From Pseudomonadota bacterium (GTDB lineage Bacteria; Desulfobacterota; Desulfarculia; Desulfarculales; JAHJDS01): DNA of 13,668 nucleotides. The notes under the pieces are model-generated. The model did no database searches and was not told the origin of the DNA. It worked only from the letters and a program-made list of their open reading frames with translations. This document shows positions 1 through 6,031 of this stretch, piece by piece. The DNA is taken from assembly GCA_018812395.1 (NCBI GenBank), contig JAHJDS010000062.1, positions 1 through 13,668 on the forward strand, in the 5' to 3' direction. Made by a program: the position numbers and the translations under genes. The stretch's first letter is position 1; the number at the start of each line of letters is the position of its first letter.

Positions 1-765
1 GCCGATGGTCAAGGACTGAACCGCGCCGTCGCCGGTGATGGTCCCCGCCCCGCCGTTGATCGTTATGTCGCCCTGCAGGTTCAGGGTCCAGGCCCCGAGC
101 GGCATGTTCAGGTCGGTGATGACCATCACCCCGCCGGTCTGCAGGTCCAGCGTGCCCCCGGGCTGAATAGAAAGATAACCGGCAGTAACGTGGGAGCCGG
201 CACAAACCGATACATGGCCGTAATTCCAAAAATTAAAGGAAAAGACCAGACCATATGTTTTCAGTACCCCGGCGGTATCCACCCAGATGGAATTGGTGTC
301 CAGCGTGTAACCTCCGCCTACTTCCAGCGTTCCGCCCTCGACGCGGGCTTGCCCATAAAAAAAATGCAGGGAGATACTGGTTTCGAGTCTCCCGGTCCCG
401 GCGCCTGTCTTGTTGACGTGCGTGAAATCGCTGATGTTTGCTCTCAGTACGACGGCGCCGTCGAGGTTGATCCTATTCACCTGTTGCTCAATAGGGTGCC
501 AAGAACCGGTCCAGGTGCCGGACAATACATCACCGGCATTGAAGCCGCTGACGTTGACCGTGTTATCCAAGTCAGAGCAGGTAAAGTTCACCGTCTGGTT
601 GCCGGGACCGGTGATCGTATAGGTGGCGGCAGATAGTGGTGGGGCGAAAAACAAGAGGAACAGAGGCAGGATAATAAGGACCTTAATCGGGCTGGACCGG
701 CCCGGTCGCCAGGATCTGACCGCGGACCAGCTTTTGGCCCCGACCGGCCGGTGACGACGGACCAT
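1..765 (-). CDS. Secreted protein rich in short Gly/Thr beta-strand repeats (C-terminus beyond the window)
   Basis: I read this by translating the minus strand. The frame is open from an ATG at 765 to base 1, giving 255 residues with no stop. A hydrophobic stretch at residues 27-46 (IKVLIILPLFLLFFAPPLSA) followed by ATYTITGPG looks like a signal peptide cleaved after A46 or A47. The mature part contains NQTVNFTCSDLD, VEGGTLEVGGGYTLDTNS, IQPGGTLDLQTGGVMVITDL and INGGAGTITGDGAVQ. Such short strands with G, N, T and D turns are typical of right-handed beta-helix or autotransporter-like surface proteins. No catalytic motif is visible. The start is uncertain: the ATG at 765 has no clear ribosome binding site and gives a long basic n-region of about 26 residues. 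A TTG at 822 behind a GGGGGGAG tract is an alternative; the frame is open up to a TAG near 880. Function unknown; export is the main inference. Confidence 0.7.
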   Translation of the reverse strand, partial: MVRRHRPVGAKSWSAVRSWRPGRSSPIKVLIILPLFLLFFAPPLSAATYTITGPGNQTVNFTCSDLDNTVNVSGFNAGDVLSGTWTGSWHPIEQQVNRINLDGAVVLRANISDFTHVNKTGAGTGRLETSISLHFFYGQARVEGGTLEVGGGYTLDTNSIWVDTAGVLKTYGLVFSFNFWNYGHVSVCAGSHVTAGYLSIQPGGTLDLQTGGVMVITDLNMPLGAWTLNLQGDITINGGAGTITGDGAVQSLTIG

Positions 766-1366
766 GCCGGGCAAGCAATGCGACCAACGGGTGATCAGCC
801 CGCCCCGGAGCAGTCCCGACAAGAGGCTCCCCCCGAAACCACGTTCCGGCTCGGCAATCGTGGCAAAATGTCTGGCCAGCTATATAGAGAGGCCGGCTTG
901 CGGCCGGCTCGGCGACACAAGCTTTCTGGGGGCGGGATCGTGTTCGTCCCAGAGGAAGTACCCGTATACCTCTCTGGCGGCCAAAAAGCAAGTAATTTCT
1001 ATATGCTATGATTTGCCTATTTTGGGGATCGTTTTTCCTGCCATTCTGGGCGTCCGTCTACGGAAGCGTCATGCTCGACCCGGATTCGGGCCGCCGCCAA
1101 CGCGATCCCGGGCCGGCAAGAGAGCCGATCCATCTATTCCATATGTTATGGTATAAGTCATGGTCCATCATATAGATATCATGTATTAATATTCCAAATT
1201 CTTGCCTCAATGAAAGTCCGTAGAACAGCCATATTCCGTGGCTGACCAGCAGCCCTCGAGGATTCAAGGAGCTTGTCGCCGTCGCCATGGCCTAAGCTTC
1301 AGGAGAATACGCCATGACAGCCCGCTTGGCATGGCTCACGGTCAGATCAAATCTTAACTAGATCAT
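766..1366. other. 600-bp stretch without a convincing gene, AT-richer than its surroundings
   Basis: Roughly 980-1370 is visibly AT-richer than the GC-rich neighbours. A short hairpin, GCCGGC-TTGCG-GCCGGC, lies at 892-908. A weak minus-strand promoter match (TTGCTT, 17 bp, TATACG) can be read around 970-1000 and could serve the secreted-protein gene at 1-765. A minus-strand frame of 76 codons (1288 to 1058) directly follows an in-frame TAG, has no good ribosome binding site and matches nothing I recognise. On plus, AGGAG followed after 8 bases by an ATG at 1312 opens only a 15-codon frame. No RNA gene or known riboswitch was seen. It may be decayed coding DNA. Confidence 0.5.
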
Positions 1367-2575
1367 CTAATCTTTATTGTCCTTTTTGTGAGATGGATAG
1401 AGTTTTTTCATGCACTCCGGACAGATGCCGTGGGAGAACTCCGCCTCGGAGTGCTCTCGGACGTAGACCTCCACCTGTTGCCAGAATCCTTTATCGTCTC
1501 GGATCTTCTTGCAGTTGGAGCAGATGGGAATCAAACCCCGGAGCGTCTTGACCTTGACCAGGGCGTCCTGGAGTTCACCGATCAGGCGCTCCCGTTCTTC
1601 CTCGGCCCGCTTGCGTTCGGTGATATCGCGTGAGGAGCCGTATATTCCCACCATGGCACCGGCTTGGTCCCTTAACCATTTGACATTGTTTTCCAACCAA
1701 ACCGTGGAACCGTCACGGTGGTAGAATTCCACCTCAATGTTTATTGATCTTTCCGGATCTTCTCCCGGCCCCCCCCCGCGCTGAAGCTCTTCCCGAAACG
1801 TCGCCAGGACGATCTGAAGGGATTCCGGCGTGATGACCTCTTCCAGTGTTTGCCGTTTTCGTTCTTCGGGCGTGAACCCGAGCACCTTCTCGACCGAGGG
1901 GCTGACGTAGGTGGTCTGTAAATTCAGATCCAGGGTCCAGACGATATCGGCCATATTCTCGGCCAGGAACCGGTATCTTTCCTCACTCTCCCGCAGTTTC
2001 TCCTCGGCCTGCCGGCGGTCCTCGACCTCCTGTTGGAGTCGGGCGTTGGCCGCCTCCAACTCGGCCGTCCGTTGTGTGACCCGCGTTGCCAGCAGTTTTT
2101 GAGCCTCCTGCAGCGCCTCCTCGGCCCGCTTGTGGTCGGTGATATCGCGGATCGTGGTCAAGGTGGCCGGTCGACCTTCCCACTCGATCAGGTTCGTGTT
2201 GAACTCGGTCCAACGCACCTGGCCATCTTTATCAATGAGGCGGCACTCCATCTTCGGGTCCACCGTCTCGCCGGCCAATCGCCGCCGGTATCGGTCGAGA
2301 ACTCTACCTCTGTCTTCAGGGTCTATGAATTCGGTGAAAGGTCTGGAAAGTAATTCCTGACGCGCGTATCCGGACACTTCAGACAACCTTGAATTGAAAA
2401 AGACAATCCGCCCCTCTTGGGCGATGACAACGGCGTCACCGGCATTCTCGATGATATGGCGGTACATCGCCTCACTTTTTTCCCGCGCCTCATCGGCCCG
2501 CTGATGCTCGGTGACCTCTTGGGACATGATAATGATCCACCTCTCGTCGGCGATGGTGACCGGCTCGACCCTCAT
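1367..2575 (-). CDS. Two-PAS-domain sensor-like protein with C-terminal CxxC/CxxC tail, probably N-terminally truncated
   Basis: 402 residues. Residues 1-25 (MRVEPVTIADERWIIIMSQE) look like the last strands of a PAS/PAC unit. A complete PAS domain spans about 37-150 (ENAGDAVVIAQEGRIVFFNS, ending TIRDITDHKRAEE). A charged coiled coil follows at 150-200, then a second PAS at 200-322 (ending GSSRDITERKRAEE) and a short coiled coil. The tail from about 345 has ICSNC (C352, C355) and ICPEC (C385, C388) around RDDKGFWQQVEVYVREHSEAEFSHG. This tail recurs at the ends of PAS proteins and response regulators in deltaproteobacteria and probably binds a metal. No histidine kinase, ATPase, GGDEF or EAL domain follows, and no membrane segment is present. 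The protein is probably a cytoplasmic sensor module acting through partners. Eighteen codons before the first ATG still read as PAS tail back to a TGA at 2630-2632, so the present gene may be a remnant. No strong ribosome binding site was found. Confidence 0.75.
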   Translation of the reverse strand: MRVEPVTIADERWIIIMSQEVTEHQRADEAREKSEAMYRHIIENAGDAVVIAQEGRIVFFNSRLSEVSGYARQELLSRPFTEFIDPEDRGRVLDRYRRRLAGETVDPKMECRLIDKDGQVRWTEFNTNLIEWEGRPATLTTIRDITDHKRAEEALQEAQKLLATRVTQRTAELEAANARLQQEVEDRRQAEEKLRESEERYRFLAENMADIVWTLDLNLQTTYVSPSVEKVLGFTPEERKRQTLEEVITPESLQIVLATFREELQRGGGPGEDPERSINIEVEFYHRDGSTVWLENNVKWLRDQAGAMVGIYGSSRDITERKRAEEERERLIGELQDALVKVKTLRGLIPICSNCKKIRDDKGFWQQVEVYVREHSEAEFSHGICPECMKKLYPSHKKDNKD

Positions 2576-2848
2576 CCGCCAGGGACGCCTCTTAGGGATC
2601 GAGACGCGGCCGGGCCGGCGTTCAGCCGTTCACCTAGCGGCCATTTTTTATATAACCTATCACAGAACCGGGGGGATACGATAGTGATTAAAAATTAGAG
2701 AGGCGCCAGCACAGATCGATTTCACTTACCATTTATCAAGGCCCGACTGATGGGCCGGGCTGACGTTATCGGCCAATCATCTCGGTTCCCTGATTATTCG
2801 AGTCAATGATCGAAAAAATCCCGGGACGGTTCTATTTGGCCGCGACAG
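2576..2848. other. Intergenic stretch holding a PAS remnant and an AT-rich upstream region
   Basis: Bases 2576-2632 carry the in-frame PAS-like codons upstream of the 2575 ATG (read on minus), closed by TGA at 2630-2632. Beyond that, about 2640-2700 is AT-rich with a TATATAAAAAA tract on minus that could hold a -10 element for the PAS gene. The rest, 2700-2848, lies downstream of the alcohol dehydrogenase. It has a weak 5-bp stem (GGCCC/GGGCC near 2741-2757) without a U-tract. I see no gene here. Confidence 0.5.
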
Positions 2849-3850
2849 CTAATCGAAGACCAACACCGCCGCGCCGTTGACCCGGCCGTGCTTGAGGTCC
2901 TGCAAGGCCCGGTTGGCCTCCAAGTACGGGTACGTCTGGACCTCGGTCCGGACCGGGATCCGGGCGGCCAAATCCAACAAACCCCGGCCGTCGGCCCGGG
3001 TCAGGTTGGCCACCGACCGGATCACCCGCTCGTGCCACAGGTGCTTTTGGTAGTCCAGCGGCGGCGTGGGGCTCATGTAGATTCCGCCCAGGGCCAGGGT
3101 GCCGCCCGGCTTGAGCACCCGCAAGGCCTCGGGCACCATGGCCCCGGCCGGGGCGAAGATGATGGCGCTGTCGAGTTTTTGGGGCGGGTCGTCCTCGGCC
3201 CGGCCGACCCAGGCCGCCCCCAGGTCCCGGGCCAGGTCCTGGTGGCCCGGGCCCCGGGTGAACACGTAGACCTCCACCCCCTGATGGACGGCGATCTGGA
3301 TCAAAATGTGGGCCGCGGCCCCGAAACCGTACAGCCCCAGGCGCCGGCCGGGCCGGACGTTGCTCAGCCGGTACGACCGATAGCCGATGATCCCGGCGCA
3401 AAGCAGCGGCGCGGCCTCGAGGTCGCCGAACCCCTCGGGGAGGCGGTAGGCGAAATCCTCGTCCACGATGGTGTAGGGGGCGTACCCGCCGTGGGCGTGC
3501 AGGCCGGTGAATTCGGCCCGTTCACACAGGTTCTCGTCGCCGCGGCGGCAGAATTCGCACTGGCCGCAGGTCCGATACAGCCAGGCCAGGCCCACCCGGT
3601 CGCCCGTCCGAAAGCGCCGGCAGCCGGCCCCCAGTTCGTCCACCCGGCCGACCACCTGGTGCCCGGGCGTGATCGGCAGGAGCGGCAGGTCCAGCTCGCC
3701 CTCGACGGTGTGCAGGTCGGTGTGGCAGACCCCGCAAGCGCCCACCTTGACCCGGATCTGGCCCGGTCCCGGCTCGGGGATGGGCACTTGGGTGGGGGCC
3801 AGCGGATTTTCGTCCACCGGGTGCGGCGCCTCGAGCATCATGGCCAGCAT
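2849..3850 (-). CDS. Zinc-dependent alcohol dehydrogenase, TIGR02822-type (adh_fam_2)
   Basis: 333 residues from the ATG at 3850. This start is preceded by GGGAGGG five bases upstream and begins MLAMMLEAPHPVDENPL, as expected for the family. A longer frame reaches 4018, but the extra residues are not dehydrogenase-like. The N-terminal GroES-like domain has catalytic zinc ligands C42 (GVCHTDLH), H64 (TPGHQVVG) and C151 (LLCAGIIGYRSY). The structural zinc set is C95, C98, C101 and C109 (CGQCEFCRRGDENLC). The Rossmann domain starts with GLYGFGAAAH at 172-181. That motif and LLCAGIIGYRSY are what I recall for TIGR02822, a clade of medium-chain NAD(P)-dependent dehydrogenases with unsettled substrates. 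The expected reaction is reversible oxidation of an alcohol to an aldehyde in the cytoplasm. All metal ligands are present, so it should be active. It is transcribed alone, divergent from the small exported protein gene at 4038. Confidence 0.9.
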   Translation of the reverse strand: MLAMMLEAPHPVDENPLAPTQVPIPEPGPGQIRVKVGACGVCHTDLHTVEGELDLPLLPITPGHQVVGRVDELGAGCRRFRTGDRVGLAWLYRTCGQCEFCRRGDENLCERAEFTGLHAHGGYAPYTIVDEDFAYRLPEGFGDLEAAPLLCAGIIGYRSYRLSNVRPGRRLGLYGFGAAAHILIQIAVHQGVEVYVFTRGPGHQDLARDLGAAWVGRAEDDPPQKLDSAIIFAPAGAMVPEALRVLKPGGTLALGGIYMSPTPPLDYQKHLWHERVIRSVANLTRADGRGLLDLAARIPVRTEVQTYPYLEANRALQDLKHGRVNGAAVLVFD

Positions 3851-3880
3851 CAATCCCTCCCAGGCTGCTCCGTGGCGTCC

Positions 3881-3909
3881 AGTGTCGGCCATGGGCCGGC
3901 TGATGTCAA
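3881..3909 (-). promoter_or_regulatory. Candidate promoter of the alcohol dehydrogenase gene
   Basis: On minus, a perfect -35 TTGACA (3909-3904) is followed by a 17-bp spacer and GACACT (3886-3881), a 3/6 match to the -10 consensus. Transcription would start about 20-25 bases before the ATG at 3850, leaving room for the GGGAGGG ribosome binding site. The spacer holds a small palindrome, CGGCC-CAT-GGCCG (3888-3900), which could be a regulator site or chance in GC-rich DNA. Confidence 0.4.
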
Positions 3910-3956
3910 TGCCGCGCCGGGCCGATTGGTCATCACCGTCGCCCCTCCGGAAACAC

Positions 3957-3985
3957 TTGCCTTGAAAAGCGTGGTGCCTTATAAA
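3957..3985 (+). promoter_or_regulatory. Candidate promoter for the small exported protein gene
   Basis: TTGCCT (3957-3962), a 17-bp spacer, then TATAAA (3980-3985) give a plausible sigma-70 promoter about 50 bases upstream of the ATG at 4038. It lies in the AT-rich part of the divergent intergenic region. Confidence 0.4.
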
Positions 3986-4037
3986 TGAAAGGGTGCAAAT
4001 CAGTCGAATATCACCCACTCAAGGAGGGAGGAAGGAA

Positions 4038-4412
4038 ATGCGTCGCCATAAAAAAGGATTGATTCTGGCCCTGGCCCTGGTCTTCAGCCTGGCCACGGCG
4101 GCCGGCGCCCTGGCCCTGACCGGTGACTGGTACGCCAAGTTCGCCAAGGACAAGGCCTTCAAGTGCATCCACCCCAAGTCCAAGGTGATCAAGGTCGAGG
4201 TCCTGAAGCCGCCCAAGCTGGACAAGGACGTCGAGTCGGCCACAATCAAGATCTACTACAAGGGCTGGATCAAGAAACACAGCATGGAAATGGTGATCAT
4301 GACCACCAAGATCGGCGGCAAGCTCAACGCCAAGGTCCAGGTCCTGGTGGACACGGCCAGCATCAAGAACATCCGCTGCAAGCTGGTCAAGGGCTGGCAG
4401 GTCGTACAGTAG
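4038..4412 (+). CDS. Small exported lysine-rich protein of unknown function
   Basis: 124 residues from the ATG at 4038, which has a very strong purine-rich ribosome binding tract (AAGGAGGGAGGAAGGAA, 4021-4037). A longer frame from 3993 would spoil the signal peptide and is rejected. Residues 1-26 are a clear Sec signal: basic MRRHKK, hydrophobic GLILALALVFSLATAAG, cleavage after ALA at 26. The mature part (about 98 residues) is basic, with many lysines. Alternating strand-like segments such as SATIKIYYKGWIKKHSMEMV and AKVQVLVDTAS suggest a small beta-sandwich or barrel. Only two cysteines remain, C43 and C114, well placed for one disulfide in the periplasm. I recognise no family. The small membrane protein gene at 4478 follows 65 bases downstream on the same strand, so the two may be co-expressed. 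Confidence 0.85.
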   Translation: MRRHKKGLILALALVFSLATAAGALALTGDWYAKFAKDKAFKCIHPKSKVIKVEVLKPPKLDKDVESATIKIYYKGWIKKHSMEMVIMTTKIGGKLNAKVQVLVDTASIKNIRCKLVKGWQVVQ

Positions 4413-4435
4413 CCGCTTGAAAACCGGGCTGGTGG

Positions 4436-4455
4436 GGGGCGTCGCCAGACGCCCC
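4436..4455 (+). other. Perfect 8-bp hairpin between the two small plus-strand genes
   Basis: GGGGCGTC-GCCA-GACGCCCC forms a GC-rich stem of 8 bp with a 4-base loop, starting 23 bases after the stop at 4412. No U-tract follows, so it is not a classical terminator. It could be a processing or stabilising structure, or a partial terminator that lowers expression of the downstream gene. Confidence 0.4.
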
Positions 4456-4477
4456 TGATCCCAACACGGAGGACAAC

Positions 4478-4651
4478 ATGCTTGGTAAACCCAGTTTTCC
4501 CATCTGGCTCCTTTGCGTGGCCGGCGGCGCGTTCGGCGTCCTGGTCAAATTGTCCATCATTCCCTTTGCGGCCCTGATCGGCTTCTCGTTCTGGATCGTG
4601 GCCGGCGCCCTGGCCCTGCTGGTCCTGGCCTGTATCATTCCCGGCTTGTAG
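4478..4651 (+). CDS. Small two-helix membrane protein (57 aa)
   Basis: Translating bases 4478-4651 gives 57 residues starting MLGKPSFPIWLLCVAGGAFG and ending in TAG. The ATG follows ACGGAGGACAAC, a good ribosome binding site with normal spacing. The protein is almost wholly hydrophobic: one helix at about 8-22 (PIWLLCVAGGAFGVL), a single lysine at 24, then a longer hydrophobic run from about 26 to 54 (SIIPFAALIGFSFWIVAGAL and LLVLACIIPGL). Two membrane helices with a tight turn are likely. No family recognised. The good ribosome binding site, compact hydrophobic pattern and position just after the exported-protein gene support it being real. Confidence 0.7.
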   Translation: MLGKPSFPIWLLCVAGGAFGVLVKLSIIPFAALIGFSFWIVAGALALLVLACIIPGL

Positions 4652-4664
4652 GATCTTTATTTAT

Positions 4665-4703
4665 TGAACCCAAGCCCGGCCGCCTCGCCCGGGTCAGGGT
4701 TCA
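4665..4703. other. Hairpin between the convergent membrane-protein and M24 genes
   Basis: TGAACCC (4665-4671) pairs with GGGTTCA (4697-4703). An inner stem, CCCGG (4675-4679) with CCGGG (4689-4693), is separated from it by a 3x3 internal loop. The hairpin covers the last codons of the minus-strand M24 gene and the 43-base gap between two convergent genes. On minus the following bases are A-rich rather than U-rich, so it is not a classical intrinsic terminator. It may still slow or end transcription from both sides. Confidence 0.35.
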
Positions 4704-5920
4704 CGCACCTCGATCCGGTCCGGGTAGTTCGTCAGCCGCTCCAGGCCGTCTTCCGTGACCGCGAAGGTGTTCTCGACGCCGCCCATCCCCACCCCGGGCA
4801 GGGCGATCTTGGGCTCCAGGGCGAAGGTCATCCCGGCCTGCAGGACGTGGTTCGAGCCGCGGCCGATCACCGGCCACTCGTCCAGTTCCAGACCAACGCC
4901 GTGGGCCACAAAGGGCACCCCGTTGCCAAGGCCCATGAAGCTCCGTTCAAACCCGGCCGCCCTGACCAGATCCACGGCCGCGTCGAATAGATCACCGGCC
5001 ACGACCCCCGGCCGGGCCCGGTCGACGATCAAGTCCTGCACCGCCAGGACCGCCTCCTGGGCCCGATAAACCTCGTCCGGCGGCCGGCCCAGGGAGTAAA
5101 TCCGGGCCTGATCGACCTGGTACCCGCCCAGAATCGAGACGATGTCCACGCAGATCGGCTCGTGGCGGCCGATCCGCCGCCAGCCGGCCCCCTGGGGGCG
5201 GACCGGCCACAGCCCCTGGCCGGTGGTCGGTCCCGGCGCGTTACCGCCGACGGCCAGGGCCGGGCCGCTCATGACGTGGCCCCAGAAACACTCCGCATTG
5301 AATCCCCGGACCGCCACCACCCCCAGGTGGCCCTGGCTGCGCAGGAAATAGGCCGCCGCGGCCTCGATCTCGATCTCGCGCATACCCCCCCGGAGCTGAT
5401 CGCCCATCCAGCCGAACATGGCGTCGTTCAGGGCCGCGGCCCGCCTCATCCAGGTCAGCTCGTAATCGGACTTGATCATCCGAATCGTCTTGATCGGCAA
5501 GGAAACGTCGCTCAGTTCCAAGCCGGCCAGGAGTTCGGCCAGGGTGAGGTACAGATTGGCCGGCAGGACGTCCAGTTCGAGACCGACCCGGCGAACGCCC
5601 GGGGGCATGATGCCCGGTAGGTCCTTGAAACCGTTCAGGCCGGACACGTCGCCCAGCGGTGATTCGGCCCGGGCCCGCTCCAGGTCGCGGCGAATCCTGA
5701 GGCGCGGCTCGCCCTCGGCCGGGACCCACAGCCAGCCGTCCTGGGCCGTGCCGGAGAAGTAGAAGAGATCGATCCGCTCGGTGATCAGGGCCCCGTCCAG
5801 ATCGGCGCGCCGCAGTTCGGTCTGCAACTTGGCCAGTCGGGTCCGGATTTCTGGTGGCGGGAGGAGTTCGTATTGGCCGAGGTATGGCCGGGTGTGGTGT
5901 TCGAATCGGGGCAATTCCAT
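4694..5920 (-). CDS. M24 family metallopeptidase (Xaa-Pro aminopeptidase/prolidase-like)
   Basis: 408 residues from the ATG at 5920, with GGGAGG six bases upstream. The N-terminal half (about 20-150) is a creatinase/prolidase N-terminal domain (ITERIDLFYFSGTAQDGWLW). The C-terminal pita-bread domain has the dinuclear metal ligands of the family in order: D259 (CVDIV), D270 (QVDQARIYSLG), H340 (FVAHGVGLELDEWP), E369 (FALEPK) and E383 (GGVENTFAVTEDG). H215 (FWGHVMSGP) matches the family's substrate-binding histidine. It should be an active cytoplasmic metallopeptidase cutting an Xaa-Pro bond. Relatives also include creatinase and DMSP lyase-like enzymes, and the exact substrate cannot be read from the sequence. 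The gene stands alone behind its own promoter with a perfect 32-bp palindrome, so it is probably controlled by a repressor. The gene upstream (6032) is separated from it by a T7 tract. Confidence 0.85.
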   Translation of the reverse strand: MELPRFEHHTRPYLGQYELLPPPEIRTRLAKLQTELRRADLDGALITERIDLFYFSGTAQDGWLWVPAEGEPRLRIRRDLERARAESPLGDVSGLNGFKDLPGIMPPGVRRVGLELDVLPANLYLTLAELLAGLELSDVSLPIKTIRMIKSDYELTWMRRAAALNDAMFGWMGDQLRGGMREIEIEAAAAYFLRSQGHLGVVAVRGFNAECFWGHVMSGPALAVGGNAPGPTTGQGLWPVRPQGAGWRRIGRHEPICVDIVSILGGYQVDQARIYSLGRPPDEVYRAQEAVLAVQDLIVDRARPGVVAGDLFDAAVDLVRAAGFERSFMGLGNGVPFVAHGVGLELDEWPVIGRGSNHVLQAGMTFALEPKIALPGVGMGGVENTFAVTEDGLERLTNYPDRIEVREP

Positions 5921-5928
5921 GGAGACCT

Positions 5929-5960
5929 CCCATTCTGACTGAGCGCTCAGTCAGAATGGG
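5929..5960. promoter_or_regulatory. Perfect 32-bp palindromic operator before the M24 gene
   Basis: The left half CCCATTCTGACTGAGC (5929-5944) is followed directly by its exact reverse complement (5945-5960), 16 + 16 bp with no spacer or mismatch. The core TGACTGAGCGCTCAGTCA resembles TetR-family operators. It overlaps the predicted -10 element and ends 8 bases before the M24 start codon, so a bound protein would block RNA polymerase. No regulator gene is present in the window. Confidence 0.75.
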
Positions 5961-5981
5961 GTCAAAACCCACGTTTGTCAA
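5953..5981 (-). promoter_or_regulatory. Promoter of the M24 peptidase gene
   Basis: On minus, TTGACA (5981-5976, perfect -35) is followed by a 17-bp spacer and CATTCT (5958-5953), a 3/6 match to the -10 box. The -10 lies inside the 32-bp palindrome. The transcript would carry about 25 leader bases including part of the palindrome and the GGGAGG ribosome binding site. Confidence 0.5.
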
Positions 5982-5983
5982 CT

Positions 5984-6003
5984 AAAAAAAGCACGGCCAG
6001 CGC
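5984..6003 (-). terminator. Weak candidate terminator of the glycosyltransferase gene
   Basis: On minus, a short stem GCGC-TGGCC-GTGC (one G-U pair) is followed directly by seven T residues (5990-5984). It lies about 30 bases after the glycosyltransferase stop at 6032 and just before the M24 promoter, where a terminator would be expected. The stem is short, so confidence is low. A direct repeat GGGGACGC-CTA-GGGGACGC lies just upstream (6002-6020). Confidence 0.3.
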
Positions 6004-6031
6004 GTCCCCTAGGCGTCCCCTTGTAGGAAAT

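Noticed and set aside
190..636. Plus-strand open frame of 148 codons near the left edge
   Set aside because: It lies opposite the secreted protein, whose minus-strand frame has a signal peptide and coherent repeats.
683..991. Minus-strand open frame of 102 codons overlapping the start of the secreted-protein gene
   Set aside because: Different phase from the signal-peptide frame and Arg/Pro-rich without motifs.
1058..1288. Minus-strand open frame of 76 codons in the AT-richer region
   Set aside because: Follows an in-frame TAG, has no ribosome binding site and resembles no family; described only as part of the gap.
2810..2835. T6 tract after CCCGGG downstream of the alcohol dehydrogenase as a terminator
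   Set aside because: No stem of useful length precedes the T-tract on minus.
2888..3988. Long plus-strand open frame of 366 codons opposite the alcohol dehydrogenase
   Set aside because: It is the GC-driven antisense shadow of a clear zinc dehydrogenase. Composition is Gly/Pro/Ala/Arg-rich with no family motif.
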